Of a stretch of DNA of 64,000 nucleotides, positions 27,395-38,135 are shown piece after piece. The position numbers and the translations under genes were made by a program. Every line of letters begins with the position of its first letter. Position 1 is the stretch's first letter. The notes under the pieces are model-generated. The model did no database searches and had not been told where the DNA came from. It saw only the letters and a program-made list of their open reading frames with translations. Origin of the DNA: Rhodospirillaceae bacterium SYSU D60007 (GTDB lineage: Bacteria; Pseudomonadota; Alphaproteobacteria; Reyranellales; Reyranellaceae); the NCBI GenBank assembly GCA_003574685.1, contig QOCQ01000012.1, positions 1-64,000 of the forward strand. Direction: 5' to 3'.

Positions 27395-28000
27395 ATGGAC
27401 GAAAAGCTCAAGGAACTCAGCGCTCACATCGCCGCCACCAGCGGCGATGCCGTTGTTGCGTCCACGATCAGGCTGGGCGAGCTGACCGTGCAGACGACCG
27501 CCACGCATCTGCTGGCGCTGATGAACTTCCTGCACGACGATCCGAAATGCCTGTTCCGGCAGCTTGTGGATGTCTGCGGCGCGGATTATCCGGAACGGCC
27601 GCAGCGCTTTGATGTCGTCTATCACCTGCTGAGCCACCGCCTGAACCAGCGTGTCCGGGTCAAGCTTGCCACGGACGAGCAGACGCCGGTGCCGTCGGTA
27701 TCGGCCATCCATCCGGCAGCAACATGGTTCGAGCGCGAAACGTGGGACATGTACGGTGTCTGGTTCGCCGACCATCCCGACCTGCGGCGCATTCTTACTG
27801 ACTACGGTTTCGAAGGATTCCCACTGCGCAAGGATTTCCCGCTCACGGGCTTCGTCGAGCTGCGCTACGACGAGGAGCAGAAGCGGGTGATCTACGAGCC
27901 GGTGAAGCTGGCGCAGGAGTTCCGCCGCTTCGACTTCCTGAGCCCGTGGGAAGGCGCGCGCTACGTGCTGCCCGGCGACGAGAAGGCGAGCAAGAACTGA
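27395..28000 (+). CDS. nuoC: NADH-quinone oxidoreductase subunit C
   Basis: The 201-residue subunit has the 30-kDa family signature [22 protein letters not shown], then [12 protein letters not shown] near residues 140-150. It is a structural part of the peripheral arm. It is a separate protein, not fused to NuoD as in E. coli. Its TGA overlaps the nuoD ATG (ATGA-type junction at 28000). Confidence 0.97.
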   Translation: MDEKLKELSAHIAATSGDAVVASTIRLGELTVQTTATHLLALMNFLHDDPKCLFRQLVDVCGADYPERPQRFDVVYHLLSHRLNQRVRVKLATDEQTPVPSVSAIHPAATWFERETWDMYGVWFADHPDLRRILTDYGFEGFPLRKDFPLTGFVELRYDEEQKRVIYEPVKLAQEFRRFDFLSPWEGARYVLPGDEKASKN

Positions 28001-29184
28001 TGTCCGACGTCGCCATCAAGAACCTCACCTTCAACTTCGGCCCGCAGCATCCGGCGGCGCACGGCGTGCTGCGGCTCGTCGTCGAGATGGACGGCGAGGT
28101 CGTGGAGCGCTGCGATCCGCATATCGGCCTGCTGCATCGCGGTACCGAGAAGCTGATCGAGTACAAGACTTACCTGCAGGCGGTGCCGTACTTCGACCGT
28201 CTCGATTACGTCTCGCCGATGTGCCAGGAGCATTCCTTCGCGCTGGCCGTCGAGAGGCTGCTGGAGATCACGCCGCCCGAACGCGCCCAGTGGATCCGCG
28301 TGCTGTTCTCCGAGATCACGCGCATCCTGAACCACCTGCTGAACGTCACCACCTTCGCGATGGACGTGGGCGCGCTGACGCCCACCCTGTGGGGCTTCGA
28401 GCAGCGCGAGCTGCTGATGGAGTTCTATGAGGGCGTGTCCGGCTCGCGCATGCACGCGGCCTATTTCCGGCCCGGCGGCGTGCATCAGGACCTGCCGGCG
28501 GGCATGCTGGACCGGATCAAGGCGTGGTGCGAGCAGTTCCCGACCTTCATCGACGACCTGGAAGTGCTGATCACCGAGAACCGCATCTTCAAGCAGCGGA
28601 CGGTCGATATCGGCACGGTGAGCGCCGGGGACGCGATCGCATGGGGCTTTTCCGGGCCCATGCTGCGCGCTTCCAACGTCGCCTGGGATCTGCGCCGCGC
28701 GCAGCCCTACGATGTCTACGAAAAGGTCGATTTCGAGATTCCTGTGGGCAAGACCGGCGACTGCTTCGCGCGTTACCTGGTGCGCATGGAGGAAATGCGC
28801 CAGAGCCACCGCATCATGCTGCAGTGCATTGACGCGCTGCGCACGGTGAGCGGCCCGGTGCGCGTCGATGACCGCAAGATCGCGCCGCCGCGGCGCGCCG
28901 AGATGAAGACCTCGATGGAAGCCCTGATCCACCACTTCAAGCTCTATACTGAGGGTTACAAGGTACCGGCCGGCGAGGCCTATGCCGCCGTCGAGGCGCC
29001 CAAGGGCGAGTTCGGCGTCTATGTCGTGTCCGATGGCACCAACAAGCCCTATCGCTGCAAGATCCGCGCGCCCGGTTTCCCGCACCTCCAGGCGCTGGAC
29101 ATGATGAGCAAGGGCCACATGCTCGCCGACCTGTCGGCAAATATCGGCTCGCTCGACATCGTGTTCGGCGAAGTCGACCGGTAG
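28000..29184 (+). CDS. nuoD: NADH-quinone oxidoreductase subunit D
   Basis: The 394-residue 49-kDa subunit opens with [16 protein letters not shown], the quinone-pocket loop, and contains the hydrogenase-like core [23 protein letters not shown]. It ends in the conserved [10 protein letters not shown]. With NuoB it forms the ubiquinone reduction site. It overlaps nuoC by one base. Confidence 0.98.
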   Translation: MSDVAIKNLTFNFGPQHPAAHGVLRLVVEMDGEVVERCDPHIGLLHRGTEKLIEYKTYLQAVPYFDRLDYVSPMCQEHSFALAVERLLEITPPERAQWIRVLFSEITRILNHLLNVTTFAMDVGALTPTLWGFEQRELLMEFYEGVSGSRMHAAYFRPGGVHQDLPAGMLDRIKAWCEQFPTFIDDLEVLITENRIFKQRTVDIGTVSAGDAIAWGFSGPMLRASNVAWDLRRAQPYDVYEKVDFEIPVGKTGDCFARYLVRMEEMRQSHRIMLQCIDALRTVSGPVRVDDRKIAPPRRAEMKTSMEALIHHFKLYTEGYKVPAGEAYAAVEAPKGEFGVYVVSDGTNKPYRCKIRAPGFPHLQALDMMSKGHMLADLSANIGSLDIVFGEVDR

Positions 29185-29197
29185 GAGGGCGGACATC

Positions 29198-29830
29198 ATG
29201 GCCATGATTACCGCCGACCCGCAGGACGTACCTCGCGTCGAATCCTTTTCGTTCACGCCGGAGAACATGGAGAAGGTCCGCGCGCTGATCGCCCGCTATC
29301 CGGCGGACCGGCAGGCCAGTGCCGTGATCGGCTGTCTCGATCTGGCGCAGCGCCAGGCCGGCGGCTGGCTGCCGCGCGCGGCTATGGACCACGTGGCCTC
29401 GCTGCTCGACATGGCGCCGATCCGCGTCTACGAGGTCGCCACCTTCTATACGATGTTCCATCTGAAGCCGCGCGGGCGCTACCTGCTCCAGGTCTGCACC
29501 ACCACGCCCTGCTGGCTGCGCGGCTCGGACGCCGTGATGAAGACATGCCGCGAGGTCACGGGCGTGGCGCCCGGCGAGATCAGCGCCGATGGCCTGTTCA
29601 CCACGGTGGAGGTCGAGTGTCTGGGCGCCTGCGTCAACGCGCCCGTCATCCAGGTGAACGACGATTTCTACGAGGACCTCGACGAGGACTCCACGCGCCG
29701 CCTGCTGGAAGCGCTGCGGCGGGGCGAGATGCCGAAGGCGGGACCGCAGATCGACAGGCAGTCGTCGGCGCCCGTCGGCGGCCCGACGACGTTGACGACC
29801 ATTCCCGGCGGCGCCGCGCCACGAGAATGA
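29198..29830 (+). CDS. nuoE: NADH-quinone oxidoreductase subunit E
   Basis: The 210-residue 24-kDa subunit has a thioredoxin-like fold with the four [2Fe-2S] cysteines in CTTTPC and CLGAC. It passes electrons off the main path near the flavin. The C-terminal 30 residues are low-complexity Gly/Pro/Thr-rich. It is separated from nuoF by a 256-base spacer containing a hairpin element, unusual in an otherwise tightly packed operon. Confidence 0.96.
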   Translation: MAMITADPQDVPRVESFSFTPENMEKVRALIARYPADRQASAVIGCLDLAQRQAGGWLPRAAMDHVASLLDMAPIRVYEVATFYTMFHLKPRGRYLLQVCTTTPCWLRGSDAVMKTCREVTGVAPGEISADGLFTTVEVECLGACVNAPVIQVNDDFYEDLDEDSTRRLLEALRRGEMPKAGPQIDRQSSAPVGGPTTLTTIPGGAAPRE

Positions 29831-29884
29831 CAAGGCATTCGCAGATGACCCTGGACCTGCGTGTTCTCACGGACATTTCCCTGC

Positions 29885-30068
29885 CCTCTCCCCGCGAAGG
29901 CGGGGAGAGGAGGGGCCCATCGCGCCAGCGATGGGAGGTGAGGGGCTTCGCGGCCTTGCGGATCGCACGAGGTTTGGATCACAAGCGCAGTGTCGAGCTT
30001 TGGCGTGGCGCCGCGAAGCCTCTCATCCGCCCTTCGGGCACCTTCTCCCCGCCTTCGCGGGGAGAAGG
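29885..30068. repeat. REPIN-like paired-hairpin element between nuoE and nuoF
   Basis: The left hairpin 29885-29910 (CCTCTCCCCGC arms, GAAG loop) and right hairpin 30041-30068 (CCTTCTCCCCGC arms, CTTC loop) face each other across 130 bases. Inside the left end is a CCATCGC...GCGATGG stem, and inside the right end is a GCCC-TTC-GGGC stem. The core hairpin matches the solo one at 4810-4837. No coding sequence is present. It splits the operon but is not followed by a T-run, so read-through is expected. Confidence 0.8.
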
Positions 30069-30086
30069 AAAAGGGAGTGAAGGGTG

Positions 30087-31373
30087 ATGCTGGCGGACGA
30101 AGACCGCATCTTCAGGAACCTCTACGGCTTTGACGACTGGGGTCTGGATGGCGCGCGCCGGCGCGGCATCTGGGACAACACGGCGGCCCTGCTGGCGATG
30201 GGGCCGGCGGCGATCATCGACGAGATCAAGAAATCCGGCCTGCGCGGGCGCGGCGGTGCCGGCTTCCCGACCGGGCTGAAGTGGTCGTTCATGCCCAAGG
30301 AGGTGGGCGAGCGGCCGCATTACCTGGTCGTCAATGCCGATGAGTCGGAGCCGGGCACGTGCAAGGATCGCGACATCATGCGCCACGATCCGCATCTGCT
30401 GATCGAGGGCTGCCTGGTCGCTGGCTTCGCCATGAAGGCGCATGTCGCCTACATTTACGTGCGTGGCGAGTTCTATGACGAGGCCGTCAAGCTGGAGGCC
30501 GCGATCCGCCAGGCCTATGACGCGGGCCTGATCGGCAGGAATGCCTGCGGTTCGGGTTGGGATTTCGACGTCTACGTCCATCGCGGCGCCGGCGCCTATA
30601 TCTGCGGCGAAGAGACGGCCCTGCTGGAAAGTCTCGAGGGCAAGAAGGGCATGCCGCGGCTCAAGCCGCCGTTCCCCGCGGGCGCCGGGCTCTACGGCTG
30701 CCCCTCAACCGTCAACAACGTCGAATCGATCGCCGTGGCGCCCACGATCCTGCGGCGCGGCGCGACATGGTTCGCCGGCATCGGACGGCCGAACAACACC
30801 GGCACCAAGCTCTTCTGCATTTCCGGCCACGTGAACAAGCCGTGCAATGTGGAGGAGGCCATGGGCATCCCCCTGCGCGAGCTGATCGACAAACATGCCG
30901 GCGGCGTGCGCGGCGGCTGGGACAATTTGCTGGCGGTCATTCCCGGCGGCGCGTCGGTGCCGCTGATTCCCAAATCCATCTGCGACGACGTGCTGATGGA
31001 TTTCGACAGCCTGCGCAACGTGCAGTCGGGGCTGGGCACGGCGGCCGTAATCGTGATGGACAAGTCGACCGACATCATCAAGGCGATCGCGCGGCTGGCC
31101 TATTTCTACAAGCACGAGAGTTGTGGGCAGTGCACGCCCTGCCGCGAAGGCACGGGCTGGATGTGGCGCGTCATGGAGCGCATGGTCGTGGGGAATGCGC
31201 GGATCGAGGAGATCGACGTGCTGCACGACGTCACCAAGCAGGTCGAGGGACACACCATCTGCGCGCTGGGTGACGCCGCGGCGTGGCCGATCCAGGGCCT
31301 GATCCGCCATTTCCGTCCGGAGATGGAGCGGCGGATCAACGAGTCGAAGACGCGCCGGATGGCGGCGGAGTAG
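30087..31373 (+). CDS. nuoF: NADH-quinone oxidoreductase subunit F
   Basis: The 428-residue 51-kDa subunit holds the NADH/FMN site [13 protein letters not shown] (about residues 53-65), [13 protein letters not shown] for FMN, and the N3 [4Fe-4S] ligands in [14 protein letters not shown] plus the later TICALGDAA cysteine. It oxidises NADH. Start choice is between GTG at 30084 and ATG at 30087. The ATG is taken because GGGAG lies about 9 bases upstream. Confidence 0.97.
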   Translation: MLADEDRIFRNLYGFDDWGLDGARRRGIWDNTAALLAMGPAAIIDEIKKSGLRGRGGAGFPTGLKWSFMPKEVGERPHYLVVNADESEPGTCKDRDIMRHDPHLLIEGCLVAGFAMKAHVAYIYVRGEFYDEAVKLEAAIRQAYDAGLIGRNACGSGWDFDVYVHRGAGAYICGEETALLESLEGKKGMPRLKPPFPAGAGLYGCPSTVNNVESIAVAPTILRRGATWFAGIGRPNNTGTKLFCISGHVNKPCNVEEAMGIPLRELIDKHAGGVRGGWDNLLAVIPGGASVPLIPKSICDDVLMDFDSLRNVQSGLGTAAVIVMDKSTDIIKAIARLAYFYKHESCGQCTPCREGTGWMWRVMERMVVGNARIEEIDVLHDVTKQVEGHTICALGDAAAWPIQGLIRHFRPEMERRINESKTRRMAAE

Positions 31374-31379
31374 GCCATC

Positions 31380-33431
31380 ATGCCGAAGATGAAGATCGAC
31401 GGAATCGAGATCGAGGTGCCGGCCGGCATCTCGGTGCTGCAGGCCTGCGAGATGGCCGGCATCGAGATTCCCCGCTTCTGCTACCACGAGCGGCTCTCCA
31501 TCGCCGGCAATTGCCGCATGTGCCTGGTCGAGCAGGAAAAGGCGCCCAAGCCGATCGCCTCGTGCGCCATGCCGGTGATGGAAGGCATGGTGATCCACAC
31601 CAACACGCCGATGGTGAAAAAGGCGCGCAACGGCGTGATGGAATTCCTGCTGATCAACCATCCGCTGGACTGCCCGATCTGCGACCAGGGCGGCGAATGC
31701 GACCTGCAGGACCAGGCGATGGCCTACGGCTATGACCGCAGCCGCTTCCACGAGAACAAGCGGGCGGTGCCGGACAAGGAGCTTGGGCCGCTGGTCAAGA
31801 CGTCGATGAACCGCTGCATCCAGTGCACCCGCTGCGTGCGCTTCGCGACGGAGGTGGCGGGTATCGAGGATCTCGGCGCCACCGGCCGCGGCGAGCAGAT
31901 GGAGATCACGACCTACGTCCAGCGGACGCTGACCTCGGAGCTGTCGGGCAACATCGTCGATCTCTGCCCTGTGGGCGCGCTGACATCCAAGCCCTACGCC
32001 TTCAATGCCCGCCCGTGGGAGCTGCGCAAGACCCAGTCGATCGACGTGATGGATGCGCTGGGCTCGAACATCCGCATCGACACGCGCGGCCGCGAGGTGA
32101 TGCGCGTGCTGCCGCGGATCAACGAGGACATCAACGAGGAGTGGATCGCCGACAAGACGCGGCATGCCATCGACGGCCTGAAGCGGCAGCGGCTCGACCG
32201 CCCCTATGTGCGGCGCAACGGCAAGCTGCAGCCGGTGGACTGGACCGAGGCCTTCGATGTGATTGCCACGCGGCTGAAGGACGTTGCGGGCGCCAAGATC
32301 GCGGCGATCGTGGGCGACCAGTGCGATGCCGAGGCCATGCTGGCGCTGAAGGACCTGATGGCGGCGCTGGGCTCCTCCGCCGTCGAATGCCGCCAGGATG
32401 GCGCCCAGCTCGATGCTTCCGTGCGCGGCGCCTACCTGTTCAACGCCGGCATCGCCGGGATCGACCGGGCGGATGCGATCCTGCTGGTCGGCGCCAATCC
32501 GCGCTGGGAAGCCCCGGTGCTCAACGCGCGCATCCGCAAGCGCTATCTCGCCGGCAAGGTCCGCATCGGCCTGATCGGCGAGGTGCCGATGGACTTGACC
32601 TATCCAGTGGAACGCCTGGGCCACGGTCCTTCGGCGCTGGACGACGTGGCCGAAGGCCGGCTTGCGTTTCTCGACGCGCTCAAGGGCGCGAAGAACCCGA
32701 TGATCATCCTGGGCCAGGGGGCGCTGTGTCGGCCGGACGGTGCGGCCGTGCTGGCGCGGACGCGGGTGCTGGCGGAGTCGGTCAACGCGGTGCGTGACGA
32801 CTGGAACGGCTTCTGCGTGCTGCACACCGCCGCCGCGCGTGTCGCCGCCCTCGATCTCGGCCTCGTCACGCCGGGCGGGATCGAAGGCGTGTTCGCGGGC
32901 TGCGAGAAGGGCGACATCGAGGTGGTCTACCTGCTGGCGGCCGACGAGTTCGACATGAAGCGGCTGGGCAAGGCGTTCGTGATCTACCAGGGCCATCACG
33001 GCGATGCCGGCGCTCATCGTGCCGATGTGGTCCTGCCGGGTGCCGCCTACGCCGAGAAGCCGGGGATCTACGCCAACACCGAAGGCCGGATACAGCTTGC
33101 CCGCCGTGCCGGCTTCCCGCCGGGCGAGGCGCGCGAGGACTGGGCGATCCTGCGCGCGCTGTCGGCGGTTCTGGGCAAGAAGCTGCCCTACGATTCGCTG
33201 GACCAGCTCCGCCAGCGCCTGGTGCAGGCCAACCCGGTCTTTGCCGCGCTTGACCGGCAGGAGGCGGGCGCCTGGGGTACCTTCGGCACACCGGGTGCGA
33301 TGGGCGATGCGCCCTTCCGCTCGCCGATCGCCAACTATTACATGACGTGTCCGATCAGCCGCGCGTCGCAGACCATGGCGGCCTGCACGGCGGTGCGCCA
33401 GGCGCAGCAGCAGGCCCTGGCGGCGGAGTAG
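31380..33431 (+). CDS. nuoG: NADH-quinone oxidoreductase subunit G
   Basis: The 683-residue 75-kDa subunit has N-terminal clusters ([2Fe-2S] around [19 protein letters not shown], His/Cys-ligated N5 in [15 protein letters not shown]4 in [10 protein letters not shown]...CPVGAL) and a molybdopterin-oxidoreductase-like C-terminal domain without a cofactor. It carries electrons from NuoF towards NuoI. It starts 6 bases after nuoF. Confidence 0.97.
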   Translation: MPKMKIDGIEIEVPAGISVLQACEMAGIEIPRFCYHERLSIAGNCRMCLVEQEKAPKPIASCAMPVMEGMVIHTNTPMVKKARNGVMEFLLINHPLDCPICDQGGECDLQDQAMAYGYDRSRFHENKRAVPDKELGPLVKTSMNRCIQCTRCVRFATEVAGIEDLGATGRGEQMEITTYVQRTLTSELSGNIVDLCPVGALTSKPYAFNARPWELRKTQSIDVMDALGSNIRIDTRGREVMRVLPRINEDINEEWIADKTRHAIDGLKRQRLDRPYVRRNGKLQPVDWTEAFDVIATRLKDVAGAKIAAIVGDQCDAEAMLALKDLMAALGSSAVECRQDGAQLDASVRGAYLFNAGIAGIDRADAILLVGANPRWEAPVLNARIRKRYLAGKVRIGLIGEVPMDLTYPVERLGHGPSALDDVAEGRLAFLDALKGAKNPMIILGQGALCRPDGAAVLARTRVLAESVNAVRDDWNGFCVLHTAAARVAALDLGLVTPGGIEGVFAGCEKGDIEVVYLLAADEFDMKRLGKAFVIYQGHHGDAGAHRADVVLPGAAYAEKPGIYANTEGRIQLARRAGFPPGEAREDWAILRALSAVLGKKLPYDSLDQLRQRLVQANPVFAALDRQEAGAWGTFGTPGAMGDAPFRSPIANYYMTCPISRASQTMAACTAVRQAQQQALAAE

Positions 33432-33436
33432 GCGAG

Positions 33437-34465
33437 ATGACGCTGGCGCAGTTCTTCACCACGCACTGGCTCGGCCATCTTATCGTCATGGTGGCGCAGT
33501 GCCTTGCGATCGTGGTGCCGCTGCTGGTCGCGGTCGCCTACATGACCTATGCCGACCGCAAGATCTGGGCCGCGATCCAGCTCCGCCGCGGTCCCAACGT
33601 GGTGGGGCCGTTCGGCCTGCTGCAGCCCTTCGCCGACGGGCTGAAGCTGGTGCTGAAGGAAACCATCGTGCCCAGCGGCGCCAACAAGGTGCTGTTCGTC
33701 CTGGCGCCGATGATCACCTTTATCACGGCCCTGATCGCCTGGGCGGTGGTGCCGTTTGATGACGGCTGGGTGGTGGCCGACATCAACGTCGGCATCCTCT
33801 ACCTGTTCGCGATCTCCTCGCTGGGCGTCTACGGCATCATGATCGCCGGCTGGGCCTCGAACTCGAAATACGCCTTCCTCGGCGCGCTGCGCTCGGCGGC
33901 GCAGATGGTGTCCTACGAGGTGTCGATCGGCTTCGTGCTGATCACCGTGCTGCTGTGCGCCGGCTCGCTGAATCTCAGCGCCATCGTCAAGGCGCAGGAG
34001 GGCGGCTTCTGGTCGTGGTACTGGCTGCCGCTGTTTCCGATGTTCATCGTGTTCTTCATCTCGGCGCTGGCCGAGACCAACCGCACGCCGTTCGACCTGC
34101 CGATGTCGGAGGCGGAGCTGGTGGCGGGCTTTCACACCGAATACTCGGCCATGACGTTCGGCCTGTTCTTCCTCGGTGAATACGCCAACATGATCCTGCT
34201 GTCGGGCATGGGCGCGGTGCTGTTCCTGGGCGGCTGGTACTCGCCGTTGCCGTTCGCGCCGTTCACCTGGATTCCCGGCGTCGTCTGGTTCGCGCTGAAG
34301 ATCGCGGTGCTGCTGTTCGTGTTCTCGTGGACCAAGGGCACGGTGCCGCGCTATCGCTATGACCAGCTCATGCGGCTGGGCTGGAAGGTCTTCCTGCCGT
34401 TTTCACTGCTGTGGGTCGCGCTGACGGCGGCGGCCATACAGCTCTTCGGCTGGGGCCCCGGTTAA
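33437..34465 (+). CDS. nuoH: NADH-quinone oxidoreductase subunit H
   Basis: The 342-residue ND1-type membrane subunit has about eight helices and the quinone-channel loops [26 protein letters not shown] and [25 protein letters not shown]. It links the membrane arm to the quinone site. It starts 5 bases after nuoG. Confidence 0.97.
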   Translation: MTLAQFFTTHWLGHLIVMVAQCLAIVVPLLVAVAYMTYADRKIWAAIQLRRGPNVVGPFGLLQPFADGLKLVLKETIVPSGANKVLFVLAPMITFITALIAWAVVPFDDGWVVADINVGILYLFAISSLGVYGIMIAGWASNSKYAFLGALRSAAQMVSYEVSIGFVLITVLLCAGSLNLSAIVKAQEGGFWSWYWLPLFPMFIVFFISALAETNRTPFDLPMSEAELVAGFHTEYSAMTFGLFFLGEYANMILLSGMGAVLFLGGWYSPLPFAPFTWIPGVVWFALKIAVLLFVFSWTKGTVPRYRYDQLMRLGWKVFLPFSLLWVALTAAAIQLFGWGPG

Positions 34466-34482
34466 GGGACGGGACAAGGGAC

Positions 34483-34971
34483 ATGGCTTTTCTCGACCGC
34501 ACGGCGCGCACGTTCCTGCTGAGCGAGATCGTCGCGGGTTTCGTGCTGACGCTGAAATACATCTTCAAGCCGAAGGTGACGGTGAACTATCCCTTCGAGA
34601 AGGGACCGCTGTCGCCGCGCTTCCGCGGCGAGCATGCGCTGCGCCGGTACTCCAACGGGGAAGAGCGCTGCATCGCCTGCAAGCTGTGCGAGGCGATCTG
34701 CCCGGCGCTCGCGATCACCATCGAGGCCGAGCCGCGCGCCGATGGCAGCCGCCGCACGACGCGCTACGACATCGACATGACGAAGTGCATCTACTGCGGC
34801 TACTGCCAGGAGTCGTGCCCGGTGGATGCCATCGTCGAGGGGCCGAACTTCGAGTTCTCGACCGAGACGCGCGAGGAGCTGATGTACGACAAGGAGAAGC
34901 TGCTCGCCAACGGCGACCGCTGGGAGGCCGAGATCGCGGCCAATCTCGCGGCCGAGGCACCGTACCGGTGA
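34483..34971 (+). CDS. nuoI: NADH-quinone oxidoreductase subunit I
   Basis: The 162-residue 23-kDa subunit has two ferredoxin-type [4Fe-4S] motifs, [12 protein letters not shown] (about 61-72) and [12 protein letters not shown] (about 100-111), binding clusters N6a and N6b. The N-terminal amphipathic segment ([18 protein letters not shown]) anchors it on the membrane arm. Confidence 0.98.
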   Translation: MAFLDRTARTFLLSEIVAGFVLTLKYIFKPKVTVNYPFEKGPLSPRFRGEHALRRYSNGEERCIACKLCEAICPALAITIEAEPRADGSRRTTRYDIDMTKCIYCGYCQESCPVDAIVEGPNFEFSTETREELMYDKEKLLANGDRWEAEIAANLAAEAPYR

Positions 34972-34999
34972 GCGGCGGCGCGGCGGGGGGAGACACGGC

Positions 35000-35608
35000 A
35001 TGATCCATGCGCTTGCGTTCTACGTGTTTGCCGCCGTCACGGTGGTGTCGGCGTTCATGGTGATCTCCGCGCGCAATCCCGTGCATTCGGTGCTGTACCT
35101 GATCCTGGCCTTCTTCAACTCGGCGGCGCTGTTCCTGCTGATGGGCGCCGAGTTCATCGCCATGATCCTGGTGATCGTCTATGTCGGGGCGGTGGCGGTG
35201 CTGTTCCTGTTCGTGGTGATGATGCTCGACATCAACATCGCCGAGCTGCGCCAGGGATTCCTGAAGTATCTGCCGATCGGCGCAGCCGTGGGGATTGCGC
35301 TTTTCGCCGAGATTCTGCTGGCGCTGGGGGCGTGGTCGGTGTCGCCGGTCGCCGCCGGCTCGCTGCGCGCGAAAGTGTCCGATGTGCCCAACACCGAGGC
35401 GCTGGGGCGGCTGATCTACACCGACTACATGTTCCTCTTCCAGGCAGCCGGCATGGTGCTGCTGATCGCTATGATCGGCGCCATCGTGCTGACGCTGCGC
35501 ACCCGTCCGGGCGTGCGGCGCCAGAAGATCGCAGCCCAGATCGGCCGGCGGCGCGAGGAGGCGGTGGTGCTGGTCAAGACCCGTGTCGGGGAGGGGGTGT
35601 CGTCATGA
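35000..35608 (+). CDS. nuoJ: NADH-quinone oxidoreductase subunit J
   Basis: The 202-residue ND6-type subunit has five predicted helices, with the conserved [20 protein letters not shown] and [26 protein letters not shown] (the third helix with its pi-bulge region). It belongs to the proton-conducting membrane arm. Its stop overlaps the nuoK start (ATGA). Confidence 0.96.
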   Translation: MIHALAFYVFAAVTVVSAFMVISARNPVHSVLYLILAFFNSAALFLLMGAEFIAMILVIVYVGAVAVLFLFVVMMLDINIAELRQGFLKYLPIGAAVGIALFAEILLALGAWSVSPVAAGSLRAKVSDVPNTEALGRLIYTDYMFLFQAAGMVLLIAMIGAIVLTLRTRPGVRRQKIAAQIGRRREEAVVLVKTRVGEGVSS

Positions 35609-35913
35609 CCATTGGCCTCGCGCATTACCTCACCGTCGGCGCGATCCTGTTCACGCTGGGCATCTTCGGCATCTTCCTGAATCGCAAGAACGTCATTGTC
35701 ATCCTGATGTCGGTCGAGCTGATGCTGCTGGCGGTCAACATCAACCTGGTCGCGTTCTCCACCCATCTGGGCGATCTGGTTGGCCAGGTATTCGCGATGT
35801 TCGTGCTGACTGTCGCGGCCGCCGAGGCGGCGATCGGGCTGGCCATCCTCGTGGTCTATTTCCGCAACCGCGGCACGATTGCCGTCGAAGAAATCAACCT
35901 GATGAAGGGGTGA
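35605..35913 (+). CDS. nuoK: NADH-quinone oxidoreductase subunit K
   Basis: The 102-residue ND4L-type subunit has three helices. The conserved buried glutamates lie in [12 protein letters not shown] and [11 protein letters not shown]. These residues take part in the proton path between the quinone end and the antiporter-like subunits. It overlaps nuoJ by four bases. Confidence 0.97.
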   Translation: MTIGLAHYLTVGAILFTLGIFGIFLNRKNVIVILMSVELMLLAVNINLVAFSTHLGDLVGQVFAMFVLTVAAAEAAIGLAILVVYFRNRGTIAVEEINLMKG

Positions 35914-35948
35914 GGCCGGCCTGACCGGCGCGCCGACGGATCCGCGCG

Positions 35949-37916
35949 ATGGAATTCCTCGTCAAAGTCATCGTCTTCCTGCCGCTGATCGCCTGCCTGA
36001 TCGCGGGCTTCGCCGGCCGCGCCATCGGCGATCGCGGGGCGCAGTGGGTGACGACGCTGGGCCTGCTGGTCAGCGCCGTGCTGTCGTGGATCGTCTTCTT
36101 CAAGGTCGGCTTCGAGGGCGCCGGCGGCACCTTCCGCGTCGCCACCTGGATCGTGTCGGACACGTTCGAAAGCGCCTGGTCGCTGCGCGTCGATACGCTG
36201 ACGGCGGTCATGCTGATCGTCGTGACCACGGTCTCGGCCATGGTCCATCTCTACTCGATCGGCTACATGGCCGAGGACCCGGGCATACCGCGGTTCATGT
36301 CCTATCTGAGCCTGTTCACCTTCGCCATGCTGATGCTGGTGACGGCGGACAACCTGGTGCAGCTCTTCTTCGGCTGGGAAGGGGTGGGCCTCGCCTCGTA
36401 CCTGCTGATCGGCTACTGGTACGAGCGTCCCTCGGCCAATGCCGCGGCCATCAAGGCCTTCATCGTCAACCGCGTCGGCGATTTCGGCTTCGCGCTCGGC
36501 ATCTTCGCGGTCTACATGCTGACCGGCTCGGTGCAGCTCGACGCCATCTTCAAGGCCGGCCCCGAGCTCGCGGCGATGAACTTCGAGTTCCTCGGCGTCC
36601 AGGTGCCGGCGCTGACCACGATCTGCATCCTGCTGTTCATCGGCGCCTGCGGCAAGTCGGCCCAGATCGGCCTGCACACCTGGCTGCCCGACGCCATGGA
36701 AGGCCCCACGCCTGTCTCCGCCCTGATCCATGCCGCGACCATGGTGACCGCGGGCATCTTCATGGTGGCGCGCCTGTCGCCGCTCTTCGAGTTGTCGCAA
36801 ACGGCGCTGGCCGTGGTGACGGTGGTGGGCGCCTCGACCGCGTTCTTCGCCGCCACGATCGGCCTCACCCAGTGGGACATCAAGCGGGTGGTGGCCTATT
36901 CCACCTGCAGCCAGCTTGGCTACATGTTCTTCGCCTGCGGCGTGGGCGCCTACGGCGCCGCCATCTTCCATCTGATGACGCATGCCTTCTTCAAGGCGCT
37001 GCTGTTCCTGGGTTCGGGCTCGGTGATCCACGCCATGCACCACGAGCAGGACATGCGCCATATGGGCGGGCTCAAGGACAAGATCCCGCAAACGCACTGG
37101 CTGATGTGGATCGGCACGCTGTCGCTGGCCGGTATCGGCATTCCCCTGATACTGGGCCACGGCATCGGCTTCGCCGGCTTCCACTCCAAGGACATCATCC
37201 TGGAGGCCGCGTACGGCGCGCATTCCGGCGTCGGCTTCTACGCCTTCTGGCTGGGCATCGCCGGCGCCTTCATGACGGCGTTCTATTCCTGCCGCCTGAT
37301 GTTCCTGACGTTCTTCGGCCGCCCGCATGATCACCATCATTACGAGCAGGCCCACGAGTCGCCGCCGGTGATGCTGATTCCGCTCTACGTGCTGGCGCTC
37401 GGCGCCGTGGTGGCGGGCTTCGCCGGCTACAACATCTTCGTCGGCGATGGCTGGGAAGGCTTCTGGCGCGGCTCCATCGCCATGGAGGGAAGCCGCGAGG
37501 CACTGCATCACGCGCATGAAGTGCCGTGGCTGGTGAAGGTCCTGCCACTGGTGATGGGCGTTGCCGGCATCGCCGTCGCCTGGTGGTTCTATGTCGGCTC
37601 GCGGGCGAACCTGCCGCAGATGATGGCCAACGCGTTCCCCGCGCTTTACCAGCTCTCGTACCGGAAGTGGTACTTCGACGAGCTGTACGACTTCCTGTTC
37701 GTGCGTCCCGCGCTGTGGATCGGCGGCCAGTTCTGGAAGAAGGGCGATGTCGGCATTATCGACGGCGTCGGCCCCAATGGCCTGGCCGCGGGCGCCGCGC
37801 GCATGTCGCGCATCCTCGGCCGCGTGCAGAGCGGCTATCTCTATCACTACGCGTTTGCCATGCTGATCGGCGTCGCCCTGCTGGTCACCTGGTACATGCT
37901 TTCGAGGGGGCAGTAG
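35949..37916 (+). CDS. nuoL: NADH-quinone oxidoreductase subunit L
   Basis: The 655-residue ND5-type, antiporter-like subunit has about 16 helices and the family core [62 protein letters not shown] and SLAGIGIPL. The long C-terminal lateral helix is expected near residues 530-600. It pumps protons at the far end of the membrane arm. A hairpin element separates it from nuoM. Confidence 0.97.
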   Translation: MEFLVKVIVFLPLIACLIAGFAGRAIGDRGAQWVTTLGLLVSAVLSWIVFFKVGFEGAGGTFRVATWIVSDTFESAWSLRVDTLTAVMLIVVTTVSAMVHLYSIGYMAEDPGIPRFMSYLSLFTFAMLMLVTADNLVQLFFGWEGVGLASYLLIGYWYERPSANAAAIKAFIVNRVGDFGFALGIFAVYMLTGSVQLDAIFKAGPELAAMNFEFLGVQVPALTTICILLFIGACGKSAQIGLHTWLPDAMEGPTPVSALIHAATMVTAGIFMVARLSPLFELSQTALAVVTVVGASTAFFAATIGLTQWDIKRVVAYSTCSQLGYMFFACGVGAYGAAIFHLMTHAFFKALLFLGSGSVIHAMHHEQDMRHMGGLKDKIPQTHWLMWIGTLSLAGIGIPLILGHGIGFAGFHSKDIILEAAYGAHSGVGFYAFWLGIAGAFMTAFYSCRLMFLTFFGRPHDHHHYEQAHESPPVMLIPLYVLALGAVVAGFAGYNIFVGDGWEGFWRGSIAMEGSREALHHAHEVPWLVKVLPLVMGVAGIAVAWWFYVGSRANLPQMMANAFPALYQLSYRKWYFDELYDFLFVRPALWIGGQFWKKGDVGIIDGVGPNGLAAGAARMSRILGRVQSGYLYHYAFAMLIGVALLVTWYMLSRGQ

Positions 37917-37958
37917 GTGATGTGCCAGGAGCGCGCCACGGCGTATGCGCGTCTTTGT

Positions 37959-38097
37959 CCTTCCCCCGGAGGGGGAAGGTGGCGCGCCAGCGCCGGAAGG
38001 GGGACGCCTCAACGAGCGCGGCGTCGAGAACGATTCGCCGAACGTGTTGCACCATCCCCCTTCCGCCCTTCGGGCACCTTCCCCCTCCGGGGGAAGG
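37959..38097. repeat. REPIN-like paired-hairpin element between nuoL and nuoM
   Basis: Two 9-bp hairpins (CCTTCCCCC arms) at 37959-37979 and 38077-38097 face each other. Next to the left one is a GGCGCGCCAGCGCC-type sub-hairpin; next to the right one is a GCCC-TTC-GGGC sub-hairpin. The interior is about 60 bases of unrelated sequence. The 219-base nuoL-nuoM spacer holds nothing else. Confidence 0.85.
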
Positions 38098-38135
38098 TTG
38101 TTTGGGCGCTCCCGGCGCTTGCGGCGGGCTGAGCC

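Noticed and set aside
30705-33017. A 770-codon minus-strand frame opposite nuoF/nuoG
   Set aside because: Antisense shadow of two clear complex I genes; no family motif or ribosome site.
35856-38012. A 718-codon minus-strand frame opposite nuoL
   Set aside because: Low-complexity His/Asp/Gln/Arg composition typical of reverse reading of membrane-protein codons; nuoL is certain.
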